64,000 bases of DNA. It comes from Parasulfuritortus sp036391875. GTDB lineage: Bacteria > Pseudomonadota > Gammaproteobacteria > Burkholderiales > Thiobacillaceae. Within the stretch, counting starts at the first letter, position 1. The number at the start of each line of letters is the position of its first letter. Where the stretch lies: NCBI GenBank assembly GCA_036391875.1, contig DASVZA010000014.1, positions 49,809 through 113,808 on the forward strand, written 5' to 3'. The position numbers were made by a program, and so were the translations under genes. Below the pieces are notes generated by a model that searched no databases, had not been told where the DNA came from, and was given only the letters and a program-made list of their open reading frames with translations. This document shows, in pieces, positions 54,758 through 63,191 of this stretch.

Positions 54758-55218
54758 GCGAGACAATCTGGAAACCGCACGTGGTGGTGGCCGCCGTGGT
54801 CGAACAGGACGGCCGTTTCCTGCTGGTCGAGGAACAGACCGACAGTGGCATCCTGTTCAATCAGCCGGCCGGCCATCTGGAAGAGGGCGAGTCGCTGTTG
54901 GCGGCGGTGCGGCGGGAGATGTTCGAAGAAACCGCACACCATTTCGAACCGGAAGAACTGTTGGGCATCTACCACTGGCGCCATCCGACCAAGGACCGCA
55001 CCTATCTCCGTTTCGCCTTCACCGGCACGGTGACCGGCTACGATCCGACTGCGCCGCTCGACACCGGCATCCTGCGCACGGTGTGGATGACCCCGGAGGA
55101 AATCAGCGAGTCGCGCATGCGCCATCGCAGCCCCTTCGTCGACCAGTGCGTGGCCGACTACCTGTCCGGCCGCCGTTTCCCGCTCGACCTGATCAACGAG
55201 TTTCCCCTGCTGCAATGA
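54754..55218 (+). CDS. nudJ: NudJ-like NUDIX hydrolase
   Basis: The 154-residue protein has a full NUDIX box (GHLEEGESLLAAVRREMFEETAHH, residues about 40-63) and a C-terminus like phosphatase NudJ. E. coli NudJ hydrolyses nucleotide and hydroxymethylpyrimidine pyrophosphates. It overlaps the start of mnmA, the same pairing as in E. coli (nudJ-mnmA). Confidence 0.9.
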   Translation: MSETIWKPHVVVAAVVEQDGRFLLVEEQTDSGILFNQPAGHLEEGESLLAAVRREMFEETAHHFEPEELLGIYHWRHPTKDRTYLRFAFTGTVTGYDPTAPLDTGILRTVWMTPEEISESRMRHRSPFVDQCVADYLSGRRFPLDLINEFPLLQ

Positions 55219-56285
55219 GCCGTATCGTCGTCGGCCTGTCCGGTGGCGTCGATTCGGCCGTCACCGCCTGGCTGCTGAAACAGCAGGGCCACGAGGTGGT
55301 CGGCGTGTTCATGAAGAACTGGGAGGCGGACGACCTGGAGGACGACTGCCCGATCGCCCGCGACTACCAGGACGTCCTGGCAGTGGCCGAGGTCATCGGC
55401 ATCGAGGTCGAACTGGTCAATTTCTCCAAGGAATACCAGGAGCGGGTGTTCAGCTATTTCCTGGCCGAGTACCAGGCCGGCCGTACGCCCAATCCCGACG
55501 TGCTGTGCAATGCCGAGATCAAGTTCAAGGCCTTCCTCGACCACGCCATGGGCCTCAAGGCCGACCATCTGGCCACCGGCCACTACGCCCGGCTGGAGGG
55601 CGAGACGCCGAACCGCAAGCTGCTCAAGGCGGTCGACGGCAACAAGGACCAGAGCTACTTCCTCTATCGCCTGAGCCAAGCGCAGATCGCCAAGGCGCTG
55701 TTTCCCCTGGGCGGCCTCACCAAGCCGGAGGTCCGGACGCTGGCTCGGCAGGCCCGATTGCCGGTGGCCGAGAAAAAGGACAGCACAGGCATCTGCTTCA
55801 TCGGCGAACGGCCGTTCCGCGAATTCCTGCAGCGTTTCATGCCCATCCAGCCCGGTATCATGCGTACCCCGGAAGGGCGCAAGGTGGGTGAGCATCAGGG
55901 CCTGATGTACTACACCCTGGGCCAGCGCCAGGGCCTGGGTATCGGCGGGCTGAAATGGGCAGAGGAGGGCGTGCCCTGGTTTGTGGCCGGCAAGGACATG
56001 GCCAGGAACGAACTGATCGTGGTGCAGGGCCACGACCATCCATTGCTGCTGAGCAAGACGCTGGTCGCGGCCGACCTGTCCTGGGTCGGCGCCGCGCCGG
56101 AGGCCGACCGCCGTTATACGGCCAAGACCCGCTATCGGCAGCAGGACGCCGGCTGCACAGTCGAAGCGCTGGCCGACGGCCGCCTGGAGCTGCAATTCGA
56201 CGAAGCGCAATGGGCGGTCACGCCGGGCCAGTCGGTGGTCATGTACGACGGCCAAGTCTGCCTGGGCGGCGGCATCATCCAGTAA
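55215..56285 (+). CDS. mnmA: tRNA-specific 2-thiouridylase MnmA
   Basis: The 356-residue enzyme makes 2-thiouridine at tRNA wobble position 34. It has the PP-loop SGGVDSAV, the catalytic Cys pair Cys98 (NPDVLCN) and Cys194 (STGICFIGE), and the C-terminal domain. The start at 55215 overlaps nudJ. It is the last gene of the pgeF-to-mnmA run before a 41 bp gap. Confidence 0.96.
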   Translation: MSRIVVGLSGGVDSAVTAWLLKQQGHEVVGVFMKNWEADDLEDDCPIARDYQDVLAVAEVIGIEVELVNFSKEYQERVFSYFLAEYQAGRTPNPDVLCNAEIKFKAFLDHAMGLKADHLATGHYARLEGETPNRKLLKAVDGNKDQSYFLYRLSQAQIAKALFPLGGLTKPEVRTLARQARLPVAEKKDSTGICFIGERPFREFLQRFMPIQPGIMRTPEGRKVGEHQGLMYYTLGQRQGLGIGGLKWAEEGVPWFVAGKDMARNELIVVQGHDHPLLLSKTLVAADLSWVGAAPEADRRYTAKTRYRQQDAGCTVEALADGRLELQFDEAQWAVTPGQSVVMYDGQVCLGGGIIQ

Positions 56286-56326
56286 CGCGCCCCTGCTAGA
56301 ATCGCGCCCCACGGAGCAAAAAAACA

Positions 56327-57229
56327 ATGCAGAACGAAGAAACCGAGATCGGCCCGGAAGACAGCGCACCTGACCGTGAGCAGGCGACCAAGCGGAGCAC
56401 GCTGGTCAGCGTCGTGGTCAACCTGTTGCTCAGCCTGGGCCAGGTCATCGCCGGCCTGCTGTCCGGTTCACAGGGCCTGGTCGCCGACGGCATCCATTCC
56501 CTGTCCGATCTGGTGGCCGACTTCGTGGTCCTGTTCGCGGCCCATCACAGCCGGAAAGAGGCGGACGAGGATCATCCCTACGGCCATCACCGCTACGAAA
56601 ACGCGGCCTCGCTGGTGCTGGGCCTGCTGCTGCTGGGGGTCGGCATCGGCATGATCTGGGCCGCGGCGAACAAGCTCGCCGAGCCGGAGTCGATCGCCAA
56701 GGTGCATGTCCTGGCGCTGTGGGTGGCACTGATCGCCCTGATCGCCAAGGAATCCCTGTTCCGCTACATGCTCCGGGTCGGCGAGCGGGTACGCTCCAGC
56801 ATGCTGATCGCCAACGCCTGGCATGCCCGTTCGGATGCCGCGTCGTCGCTGGTCGTGGCCGGCGGCATCGTCGGCAACCTGACCGGCTTTCCGCTGCTCG
56901 ACCCGGTGGCTGCCCTGATCGTCGGCCTGATGATAATCCGGATGGGATTCGGTTTTTCCTGGAGCGCGCTGCATGACCTGATGGACCGCGCAGTCGATGC
57001 CGAAACCCTGAACGGCATGCGCGCCATGCTGCTCAACACTCCGGGCGTCCTGGGCGTGCACGACCTGCGTACCCGCAAGATGGCGGATCTGATCGTGGTC
57101 GACGTCCACCTCGAGATCGACGGCGAAATCACCGTCCGCCAGGGCCATGACATCGCCGACGAGGCCGAGCGCAGGCTGCGCGCCGGGTTTCCCGTGTTGA
57201 ACGTGATGACCCACGTCGATCCACGGTAA
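56327..57229 (+). CDS. Cation diffusion facilitator (FieF-like) metal exporter
   Basis: The 300-residue protein has about six membrane segments and the metal sites of the family: DGIHSLSD (Asp, His, Asp) in TM2 and HARSDAASS in TM5. The C-terminal cytoplasmic domain has IVVDVHLEIDGE. FieF-type pumps export Zn2+ or Fe2+ in exchange for protons; the metal here is not proven. A perfect 10 bp palindrome lies 27 bp after its stop. Confidence 0.92.
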   Translation: MQNEETEIGPEDSAPDREQATKRSTLVSVVVNLLLSLGQVIAGLLSGSQGLVADGIHSLSDLVADFVVLFAAHHSRKEADEDHPYGHHRYENAASLVLGLLLLGVGIGMIWAAANKLAEPESIAKVHVLALWVALIALIAKESLFRYMLRVGERVRSSMLIANAWHARSDAASSLVVAGGIVGNLTGFPLLDPVAALIVGLMIIRMGFGFSWSALHDLMDRAVDAETLNGMRAMLLNTPGVLGVHDLRTRKMADLIVVDVHLEIDGEITVRQGHDIADEAERRLRAGFPVLNVMTHVDPR

Positions 57230-57255
57230 GGGAAAAATGGATTTATGTCCGGTCC

Positions 57256-57277
57256 GCATGATGGAAGTCCATCATGC
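57256..57277. repeat. Perfect 10 bp inverted repeat between the CDF and GST genes
   Basis: GCATGATGGA (57256-57265) and TCCATCATGC (57268-57277) are exact reverse complements around a 2-base centre. There is no T-run, so it looks more like an operator or a cruciform than a classic terminator. It sits between the 3' ends of convergent genes. Confidence 0.6.
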
Positions 57278-57339
57278 GCTTCACCGCCCCGCGCCTACGT
57301 GCGCCAAGGCGAGAACCGTAATTCTCGAATCGGGGGCGT

Positions 57340-57948
57340 TCAGTCGGCCGGCGCGGTATCGCGGAAAGTCGGCCGCTGCATGATGCGGTCGTACAACTCG
57401 GACAGATGCGGCTGGGAGCGGCGCCAGTCGATTTCGGGAAAACGGAAGTCCAGATAGCCGAGCGCGCAGCCCACGGCGACGTCCGCCAGCGAGAAGGTCT
57501 CGCCCATGCACCAGTTGTTCATGCCGATGTCGTCGCTCAGGCTGGCCAAGGCGGCGTTGATCTTGCCTAGTTGACGGTCGATCCAAGTCGGATCCTGCTT
57601 GTCTTCCGGCCGCTTGCGCTCCAGGAAGATCAGGACTGCTGCATCACAGATCCCGTCGGCCAGCGCCTCGAAACGCTTCACCGCGATGCGCCCGCGGGCG
57701 TCGGTCGGAATCAGATGGCCGACCGGGCTGATGCCGTCCAGGTATTCGACGATGACCCGGGAGTCGAACAGCGTCTTGCCGTCGTCCAACACCCAGACCG
57801 GAACCTTGCCCAACGGATTGTATTCGGGAACATGGGTGGCCGGGTCCCAGGGAATGTCCACCACCAGATCGAAATCGATGCGTTTCTCAGTGGCGACGAT
57901 ACGCACCTTGCGGGCATACGGACTGGTCAGTGATGCGATGAGCTTCAT
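57340..57948 (-). CDS. Glutathione S-transferase family protein
   Basis: From ATG 57948 the product is 202 residues with a thioredoxin-like N-terminal domain (MKLIASLTSPYARKVRI, Ser at the catalytic position; NPLGKVPVW; LFDSRVIVEYLD) and a helical C-terminal domain. It is a soluble GST, probably in detoxification or a thiol exchange role. A further ATG at 57984 would add 12 charged residues. It converges on the CDF gene. Confidence 0.88.
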   Translation of the reverse strand: MKLIASLTSPYARKVRIVATEKRIDFDLVVDIPWDPATHVPEYNPLGKVPVWVLDDGKTLFDSRVIVEYLDGISPVGHLIPTDARGRIAVKRFEALADGICDAAVLIFLERKRPEDKQDPTWIDRQLGKINAALASLSDDIGMNNWCMGETFSLADVAVGCALGYLDFRFPEIDWRRSQPHLSELYDRIMQRPTFRDTAPAD

Positions 57949-58205
57949 TTTTTGTAGGGTGGCGGGCTTCTTGTCGTTTTTCATGATTGGAGTTTAGGTG
58001 GCAGGTGAGTGTTCCGCAGAGGCAGATATCGGGCCATGCCCTCGAGCGGCCAGGTCGTCAATGGCATCTGGCGCAGGACACTCGGAGCATCGTGCCGACG
58101 ACGGGTCGGGAGCAGGGCGGAACAGATATGGATCATGAAATCCGGCGTGTTTCGAAACCGCCCAATTTTACTTGATTAAGACGGTGCGCGAATGTCAAAA
58201 AGGCT

Positions 58206-58234
58206 TTGACCAGTTTAGGGCGGCAAATTAAAAT
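58206..58234 (+). promoter_or_regulatory. Strong sigma-70 promoter of tRNA-Val with stringent-type discriminator
   Basis: TTGACC (58206-58211), a 17 bp spacer and TAAAAT (58229-58234) form a strong promoter. The bases that follow are GCGCGAC, a GC-rich discriminator of the kind repressed by ppGpp in stable RNA promoters. The 263 bp between the GST and this tRNA holds no other recognisable gene. Confidence 0.75.
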
Positions 58235-58247
58235 GCGCGACTCATTT

Positions 58248-58322
58248 GGGCGGTTAGCTCAGCGGTAGAGCAGTGCCTTCACACGGCAAAGGTCGGTGGT
58301 TCGATCCCACTATCGCCCACCA
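58248..58322 (+). tRNA. tRNA-Val (anticodon CAC)
   Basis: The sequence folds into a cloverleaf. The acceptor arms are GGGCGGT and ATCGCCC, the D-loop has AGCTCAGCGGTAGAGC, and the anticodon loop TTCACAC gives anticodon CAC, which reads GTG. The T-loop is TTCGATC, and the CCA end is encoded. Confidence 0.95.
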
Positions 58323-58326
58323 AATT

Positions 58327-58365
58327 AAAACGCCTCGTAATCCTATGTGAATTACGGGGCGTTTT
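58327..58365 (+). terminator. Terminator after tRNA-Val
   Basis: AAAACGCCTCGTAAT pairs with ATTACGGGGCGTTTT (one mismatch in 15) and ends in TTTT. It begins 4 bp after the tRNA. Confidence 0.85.
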
Positions 58366-58756
58366 GCATTGGTTCACAAGTGCAATCGGTCAATGGAGCC
58401 GCTACGCAGCCAACCTATCGGTTCGATAGGAGCCTCCACGAATCATTCGTCTCTCCCCTCGCTATTTTCCAGCCGTTGCAAGACTGGCAGCCATCTTGTC
58501 GATATGTGGCTCCATTGCTCATAGAACGTAGCCGTATTTCTCCCTATAACCTTCCTATCTGCCGAGGCTGGATGCCCTGAAGCATTACACGGACGGCAAT
58601 TACGAGTGGAAGAACGGCAGCCCGACGAAGGGATATGGCCTATGTTTTACGGTAGGATATGCGGCCGATTAGGGGAATACGGCAAAGGCCGAGCGGCCTT
58701 GCAAAGCTGGGCCGATCAGGAGTGATCAGAATAATCGGCTAAGTGATCTAAATGAA
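58366..58756. other. Gene-free 390 bp stretch with inverted repeats between two tRNA genes
   Basis: No recognisable protein is encoded on either strand. CAATGGAGCC (58391-58400) and GGCTCCATTG (58508-58517) form a perfect 10 bp inverted repeat about 107 bp apart, and CCTATCG-GTT-CGATAGG (58414-58430) is a tight hairpin between them. A short open frame from about 58568 to 58672 (includes HYTDGNYEWKNGS) has coding-like composition but is too short to name. The patch lies beside a tRNA 3' end, where remnants of mobile elements are common. Nature unknown. Confidence 0.5.
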
Positions 58757-58846
58757 TGGCGGAAAGGGTGGGATTCGAACCCACGGTACAGCAAGCTGTA
58801 CACCGGATTTCGAATCCGGCCCGTTCGACCACTCCGGCACCTTTCC
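58757..58846 (-). tRNA. tRNA-Ser (anticodon CGA)
   Basis: Read on the minus strand, the 90-base sequence has the long variable arm of a serine tRNA and anticodon stem CCGGA/TCCGG around the loop TTCGAAA, giving anticodon CGA (codon TCG). The T-loop is TTCGAAT, and the CCA end is encoded. It points away from mltF. Confidence 0.95.
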
Positions 58847-58904
58847 ATGGGGTTCCGGACTGTGTCACTTGGCATGACCAACCCGGAAGAGGGGCGCATT
58901 TTAC

Positions 58905-60356
58905 ATGTATCGGATTGGCTTGACGAGAAAGTTGCATTTTTTTGTGACCAGCAAGTCGGCGCATATGTGGTTGTTGCTGGCGCCGTTTGTCGTTGCGAGC
59001 CTTTATTGGCATTGGCGCCCGCTGGTTTCTCCCTTTGTTTCCGGGGAGTTGGTGGTCCTGACCCGAGAAAGCCCGACCACCTATTACCTCGACGCCGAAG
59101 GCAAACCAGCCGGTTTCGAATACGATCTGGTCAGTGCCTTCGCCAACGAGCACGGCTGGAAATTGAAGCTGGAGGTCGCCAAGGACATCGACAGCATCAT
59201 TTCCGAAACCAACAAGGGCAGGGTGCATATCGCGGCGGCGGGCTTGACCGTCACGACGGAGCGGGCCGGCCGCCTGCGATTCGGTCCGGCCTATGCCCAC
59301 GAGCAGGAACTGGTGGTTTGCGGCCCTTCGGTCAAGACGCCGCTTTCGTTTGCCGGCCTTGCCCAGGTTCGACTCGAGGTGATCAAGGGCAGCAGCCATG
59401 CGGAGCGGCTGATGGAATTGCGTCAGGCCTACCCCAATCTGCACTGGGTGGAAGTGGAAGACCATTCGACCGAGGAACTGCTGGAGCGCGCCGCATCCGG
59501 CTTGAGCGACTGCACGGTGGCGGATGCCAGCACCTACGACGTGGTGGCGAATTTCATGCCCGCGCTCGACGTCGCCATGACCCTCACCAACAACCGCGAC
59601 ATTGCCTGGGCGATGCCCTTGAATGCCGATATCCGCTTGCGCCAGGCATTGGCGGACTTCTTCCGGGAGGTCCGCGCCGATGGTCGTCTGGAACAACTCC
59701 GCGAGCGTTATTTCGGCCAGGTTCACCGAATGGCCGAAGCCAATGTCCAGGGCATCTTGCTGAAGCGGATCACCATCCTGCCCAAGTTGAGGGGTGATTT
59801 CGTCAGCGCCCAGGAGCAGAGCGGCCTCGATTGGCGCTTGTTGGCCGCGCTGGCCTATCAGGAGTCGCAATGGGACCCGTTGGCGACTTCACCGACCGGG
59901 GTGCGCGGCATCATGATGCTGACCAGCGATACCGCCGACCGGCTCGGCATCCCGGACCGCTTGGACGTCCGGGCCAGCATCCTGGGCGGTGCCCGTTATC
60001 TCAACATGTTGAAGGACGAGCTGCCGAGCCGGATCCAGGAACCCGATCGGACCTGGATCGCGCTGGCGGCCTACAACATGGGCATGGGGCATCTGGAGGA
60101 CGCCCGCCGTCTGGCGCAAAAGCTCGGCAAGGATCCGGATTCATGGCATGACCTGAAGGATATCCTGCCCTTGTTGTCCAAGCCAGCCTATGCGGCCTCT
60201 CTGAGGCTGGGTTTTGCGCGGGGCGGTGAGGCGAGGATGCTGGCCGAGAACGTCCGCATCTATTACGCCATACTCAAGCGTTTCGAAACGTCCGATTTCT
60301 CGATCAGCAAAGATGATGTCGACAGCGGGAAAGGTTTCTCCCTGCTGCCTGGTTAG
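58905..60356 (+). CDS. mltF: Membrane-bound lytic transglycosylase F
   Basis: The 483-residue protein has an N-terminal hydrophobic segment (MWLLLAPFVVASLYW, residues about 21-35). Next comes a family-3 solute-binding-like module (residues about 48-280; YYLDAEGKPAGFEYDLV, GLTVTTERAGRLRFGPAY). The SLT catalytic domain carries the Glu in YQESQWDP (near residue 319). It cleaves peptidoglycan in the periplasm; the binding module is thought to sense muropeptides. The stop overlaps the convergent serS stop by 3 bp. Confidence 0.93.
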   Translation: MYRIGLTRKLHFFVTSKSAHMWLLLAPFVVASLYWHWRPLVSPFVSGELVVLTRESPTTYYLDAEGKPAGFEYDLVSAFANEHGWKLKLEVAKDIDSIISETNKGRVHIAAAGLTVTTERAGRLRFGPAYAHEQELVVCGPSVKTPLSFAGLAQVRLEVIKGSSHAERLMELRQAYPNLHWVEVEDHSTEELLERAASGLSDCTVADASTYDVVANFMPALDVAMTLTNNRDIAWAMPLNADIRLRQALADFFREVRADGRLEQLRERYFGQVHRMAEANVQGILLKRITILPKLRGDFVSAQEQSGLDWRLLAALAYQESQWDPLATSPTGVRGIMMLTSDTADRLGIPDRLDVRASILGGARYLNMLKDELPSRIQEPDRTWIALAAYNMGMGHLEDARRLAQKLGKDPDSWHDLKDILPLLSKPAYAASLRLGFARGGEARMLAENVRIYYAILKRFETSDFSISKDDVDSGKGFSLLPG

Positions 60357-61624
60357 ACGGGGCCGATTCTTTCCTGGCCGCCCATGAAGGGGCGCAGCGC
60401 CTCGGGCACGACGATGCTGCCGTCGGCTTCCTGATAGTTCTCGAGCACGGCCACCAAGGTGCGACCGACCGCCAGGCCGGAGCCGTTCAGGGTGTGGACC
60501 AGTTCCGGCTTGCCCTTGTCGCCGCGGTAGCGAGCCTGCATGCGGCGCGCCTGGAAGGCCTCGAAATTCGAGCACGAGGATATTTCCCGATAGGCGTTCT
60601 GGCCTGGCAGCCAGACTTCCAGGTCGTAGGTCTTGGCCGAGGAAAAGCCCAGGTCGCCGCTGCACAGCGACACCACGCGGTAGGGCAGGCCCAGCTTCTT
60701 GAGGATGGTCTCGGCATGGCCCGTGAGTTCCTCCAACGCCGCGTAGGAATCCTCAGGACGTACCAGCTGCACCATTTCCACCTTGTCGAACTGATGCTGG
60801 CGGATCATGCCGCGGGTGTCCCGGCCGTAGGAGCCGGCTTCGGAGCGGAAGCAGGGCGTGTGGGCCACCATCTTGATCGGCAGGTTCTCGGCCGGGATGA
60901 TCTCGTCGCGCACGATGTTGGTCACCGGCACTTCCGCAGTCGGAATCAGATACATGCCGTTGTTCAGCTTGAACAGGTCTTCCTCGAACTTGGGCAGCTG
61001 GCCGGTGCCGCGCATGGAATCGGCGTTGACCAGATAAGGCACGTAGACTTCCTCGTAGCCGTGCTCGCGGGTATGGACGTCCAGCATGAACTGGACCAGC
61101 GCCCGGTGCAGGCGGGCCAGATCGCCGCGCATCAGCACGAAGCGGCTGCTGGCAATCTTAGCTGCGGTGGCGAAATCCAGCAGGTCGAGGGCCTCGCCCA
61201 GGTCGACGTGGTCCTTGACCGGAAAATCGAAGCGACGCGGCTCGCCTACCCGGCGGATCTCGACGTTGTCGGCCTCGCCCTTGCCGGCCGGCACGGTTTC
61301 ATGCGGCAGATTGGGCAAGGTCAGCAGGATCGAGTTCAACTCGTCCTGGATGCCTGTGAGGCGTTCTTCCATCTGCTTGAGCGCATCGCCCAGGCCCGCC
61401 ACCTCGGCCATGATGGGCGCCGTGTCTTCGCCTTTGCCCTTGGCGATGCCGATCTGTTTCGACAGACTGTTGCGCTTGGCCTGCAAATCCTGGGTCTGGG
61501 TCTGGATATCCTTGCGTTCCGCTTCCAGGGCAACGATGCGGGTGGTATCGAGCGTCATGCCGCGGCTGGTAAGCCGGTCGGCCACAGACTGGATGTCTTT
61601 GCGCAAAAGCTGAATGTCGAACAT
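60353..61624 (-). CDS. serS: Seryl-tRNA synthetase
   Basis: The 423-residue class II synthetase has the N-terminal coiled-coil arm that recognises the tRNA-Ser long arm, and motif 2 (FRSEAGSYGRDTRGMIRQHQF, in two parts) and motif 3 (GSGLAVGRTLVAVLENYQ). It charges, among others, the tRNA-Ser encoded 1.5 kb away. Its 3' end overlaps mltF by 4 bp. Confidence 0.98.
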   Translation of the reverse strand: MFDIQLLRKDIQSVADRLTSRGMTLDTTRIVALEAERKDIQTQTQDLQAKRNSLSKQIGIAKGKGEDTAPIMAEVAGLGDALKQMEERLTGIQDELNSILLTLPNLPHETVPAGKGEADNVEIRRVGEPRRFDFPVKDHVDLGEALDLLDFATAAKIASSRFVLMRGDLARLHRALVQFMLDVHTREHGYEEVYVPYLVNADSMRGTGQLPKFEEDLFKLNNGMYLIPTAEVPVTNIVRDEIIPAENLPIKMVAHTPCFRSEAGSYGRDTRGMIRQHQFDKVEMVQLVRPEDSYAALEELTGHAETILKKLGLPYRVVSLCSGDLGFSSAKTYDLEVWLPGQNAYREISSCSNFEAFQARRMQARYRGDKGKPELVHTLNGSGLAVGRTLVAVLENYQEADGSIVVPEALRPFMGGQERIGPV

Positions 61625-61654
61625 GGGCGTGAAAATCTATGGAAAGTGGTCATT

Positions 61655-63124
61655 TTAACCGGCTTGGCCGGCTAGAACCTGGTCGATTTCGTTCTTCAAG
61701 GCGATGAATTCGGCTTCCATGTCCTCGCTCAGCAACACCAGTTGCGAGGCCTCTCCCGACTTGGCCGCCTTTTCGATCGTCGAGGCCAGTGAACACATGG
61801 CGTCGCTTCCAAGATAGGCGCAGCCGCCTTTGATCTGGTGTGCCATGCGGGCAACCGTCGAGTGCTCGCCCAGCATGACGGCGTCGGCCAGTCTTTCGAG
61901 CTGCTCCGCCGTGCTGGTTTTGAACAGCTCAAGCATTTCCCTGATTTTTGCCGGATCGCCATTGCAGGTGTCTTCGACCTTGCACAGGTCGAAGCGCCGC
62001 ATGGGTAATTCTGTCGCGCTCGGGGCGGGCGGGATCGAAGTCGCAATTGCCGTGGCCGGCAGCCATTTTCGCAGACACGCGAACAGCAACTGCGGATCGA
62101 GCGGCTTGATCAGGCAATCGTCCATGCCGACTTCGAGGCAGGCCCGATCGAAGCCGGCCATGGCGTTCGCAGTCAGGGCGACGATGGGAATGCGCATTGC
62201 CGATCCGGCCTGTTCCCACAGCCGCACCGCACGGGTCGTCGTCAAGCAGTCCCAGGCAGGCATCTGGCAATCCATCAGGACCAGATCGACCCCGCCGGCC
62301 CGGATGGCGTCATAGGCTTGTCTGCTGTCGGCCACGATCGACACGCTCAGGCCGTGCTTTTCCAGCATGCACTGAATCAGCTTCTGGTTGATCGGATTGC
62401 CCTCGACGACCAATATCCGGGCGGAGAAGAAGGCGGGCTGGGGCGCCAAGGCCTCCAGGGCACTGGCTTGAGCAATCCTGTGTGCCACGACCAAGGGCAG
62501 CGCCAGCTCGAACACGCTGCCTTGGCCGGCCCGGCTGCGGACGGTCAGCTCCTCTTCCGTTTCGCGCGACAGGCGGGCAGTCCGTTGCCGCAGCAGAATC
62601 CCTACGACCAGGGCAACGGCGGCGGCACCCAGGACGAGCATCAGCCAGAGGGTACGATTATCGGCCTCCTTTGCTTGTGAACTGGCAGTCGCGATGGTGC
62701 TTTGCTGGATGGCGGCCATCTGCGGCTCGCTCGAGCGGTATTCCCGGCGCAACCGGTCGATACGGGCCAGCACTGGCTTTTCCTCTGCCGTGCTCAACTG
62801 CCGTTCGAGCGCCTGGCGGACAAGGCGGTACTCCTCGCCCAGCCGGTAGAACCGCTCCAGTTCGTCGTATTTGTCGATGGCATCGGCAATCACCACGATG
62901 CTGAGCTGGGTGCTGGCGCGGGCCCGGAACAGGTCGCGCAAATCGTTGGCCAGGCGTTCCTTGACGGTGTTCTCGCTGGCCACCCGGCTGGGGCGGGCAT
63001 CCGTCGCTGCCAATCCGAGCAGGCCGAACAGGCTGACTCCAGCCATGAGCAGCACCGACAGGACGGAGCCGGCGCCGATGGTGAAAAGCAGGCTGCGGGT
63101 CAGGACCGGTTCGTGGTTGGGCAT
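61655..63124 (-). CDS. Membrane sensor-receiver-Hpt protein lacking its kinase core
   Basis: The 489-residue protein has two membrane segments (about residues 12-38 and 158-178) around a helical periplasmic part. The usual HisKA and HATPase domains are absent: right after the second membrane segment (LRQRTARLSRETEEE) comes LTVRSRAGQGSVFELALPL, which is the last strand and tail of a histidine kinase ATPase domain. A receiver domain follows, with VEGNPINQ in place of the usual VEDNP and Asp near residue 285 (MDCQMP). An Hpt domain ends the protein with His near residue 426 (MAHQIKGG). This looks like an in-frame deletion in a hybrid kinase, or a kinase-dead phosphorelay protein. Confidence 0.75.
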   Translation of the reverse strand: MPNHEPVLTRSLLFTIGAGSVLSVLLMAGVSLFGLLGLAATDARPSRVASENTVKERLANDLRDLFRARASTQLSIVVIADAIDKYDELERFYRLGEEYRLVRQALERQLSTAEEKPVLARIDRLRREYRSSEPQMAAIQQSTIATASSQAKEADNRTLWLMLVLGAAAVALVVGILLRQRTARLSRETEEELTVRSRAGQGSVFELALPLVVAHRIAQASALEALAPQPAFFSARILVVEGNPINQKLIQCMLEKHGLSVSIVADSRQAYDAIRAGGVDLVLMDCQMPAWDCLTTTRAVRLWEQAGSAMRIPIVALTANAMAGFDRACLEVGMDDCLIKPLDPQLLFACLRKWLPATAIATSIPPAPSATELPMRRFDLCKVEDTCNGDPAKIREMLELFKTSTAEQLERLADAVMLGEHSTVARMAHQIKGGCAYLGSDAMCSLASTIEKAAKSGEASQLVLLSEDMEAEFIALKNEIDQVLAGQAG

Positions 63125-63191
63125 GTGTCAGTCACGATGGATGTCCGGCACATGATACAGATACGGCTTACGGAGGAATGCCGCAAGCCGT

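Noticed and set aside
57987..58175. A 62-codon plus-strand open frame upstream of tRNA-Val
   Set aside because: It has no Shine-Dalgarno, no recognisable domain, and overlaps the region where the GST promoter must be.
58347..58580. A 77-codon open frame after tRNA-Val
   Set aside because: It begins inside the tRNA terminator, has no ribosome site, no recognisable motif, and crosses the inverted repeats; it looks like random open sequence.
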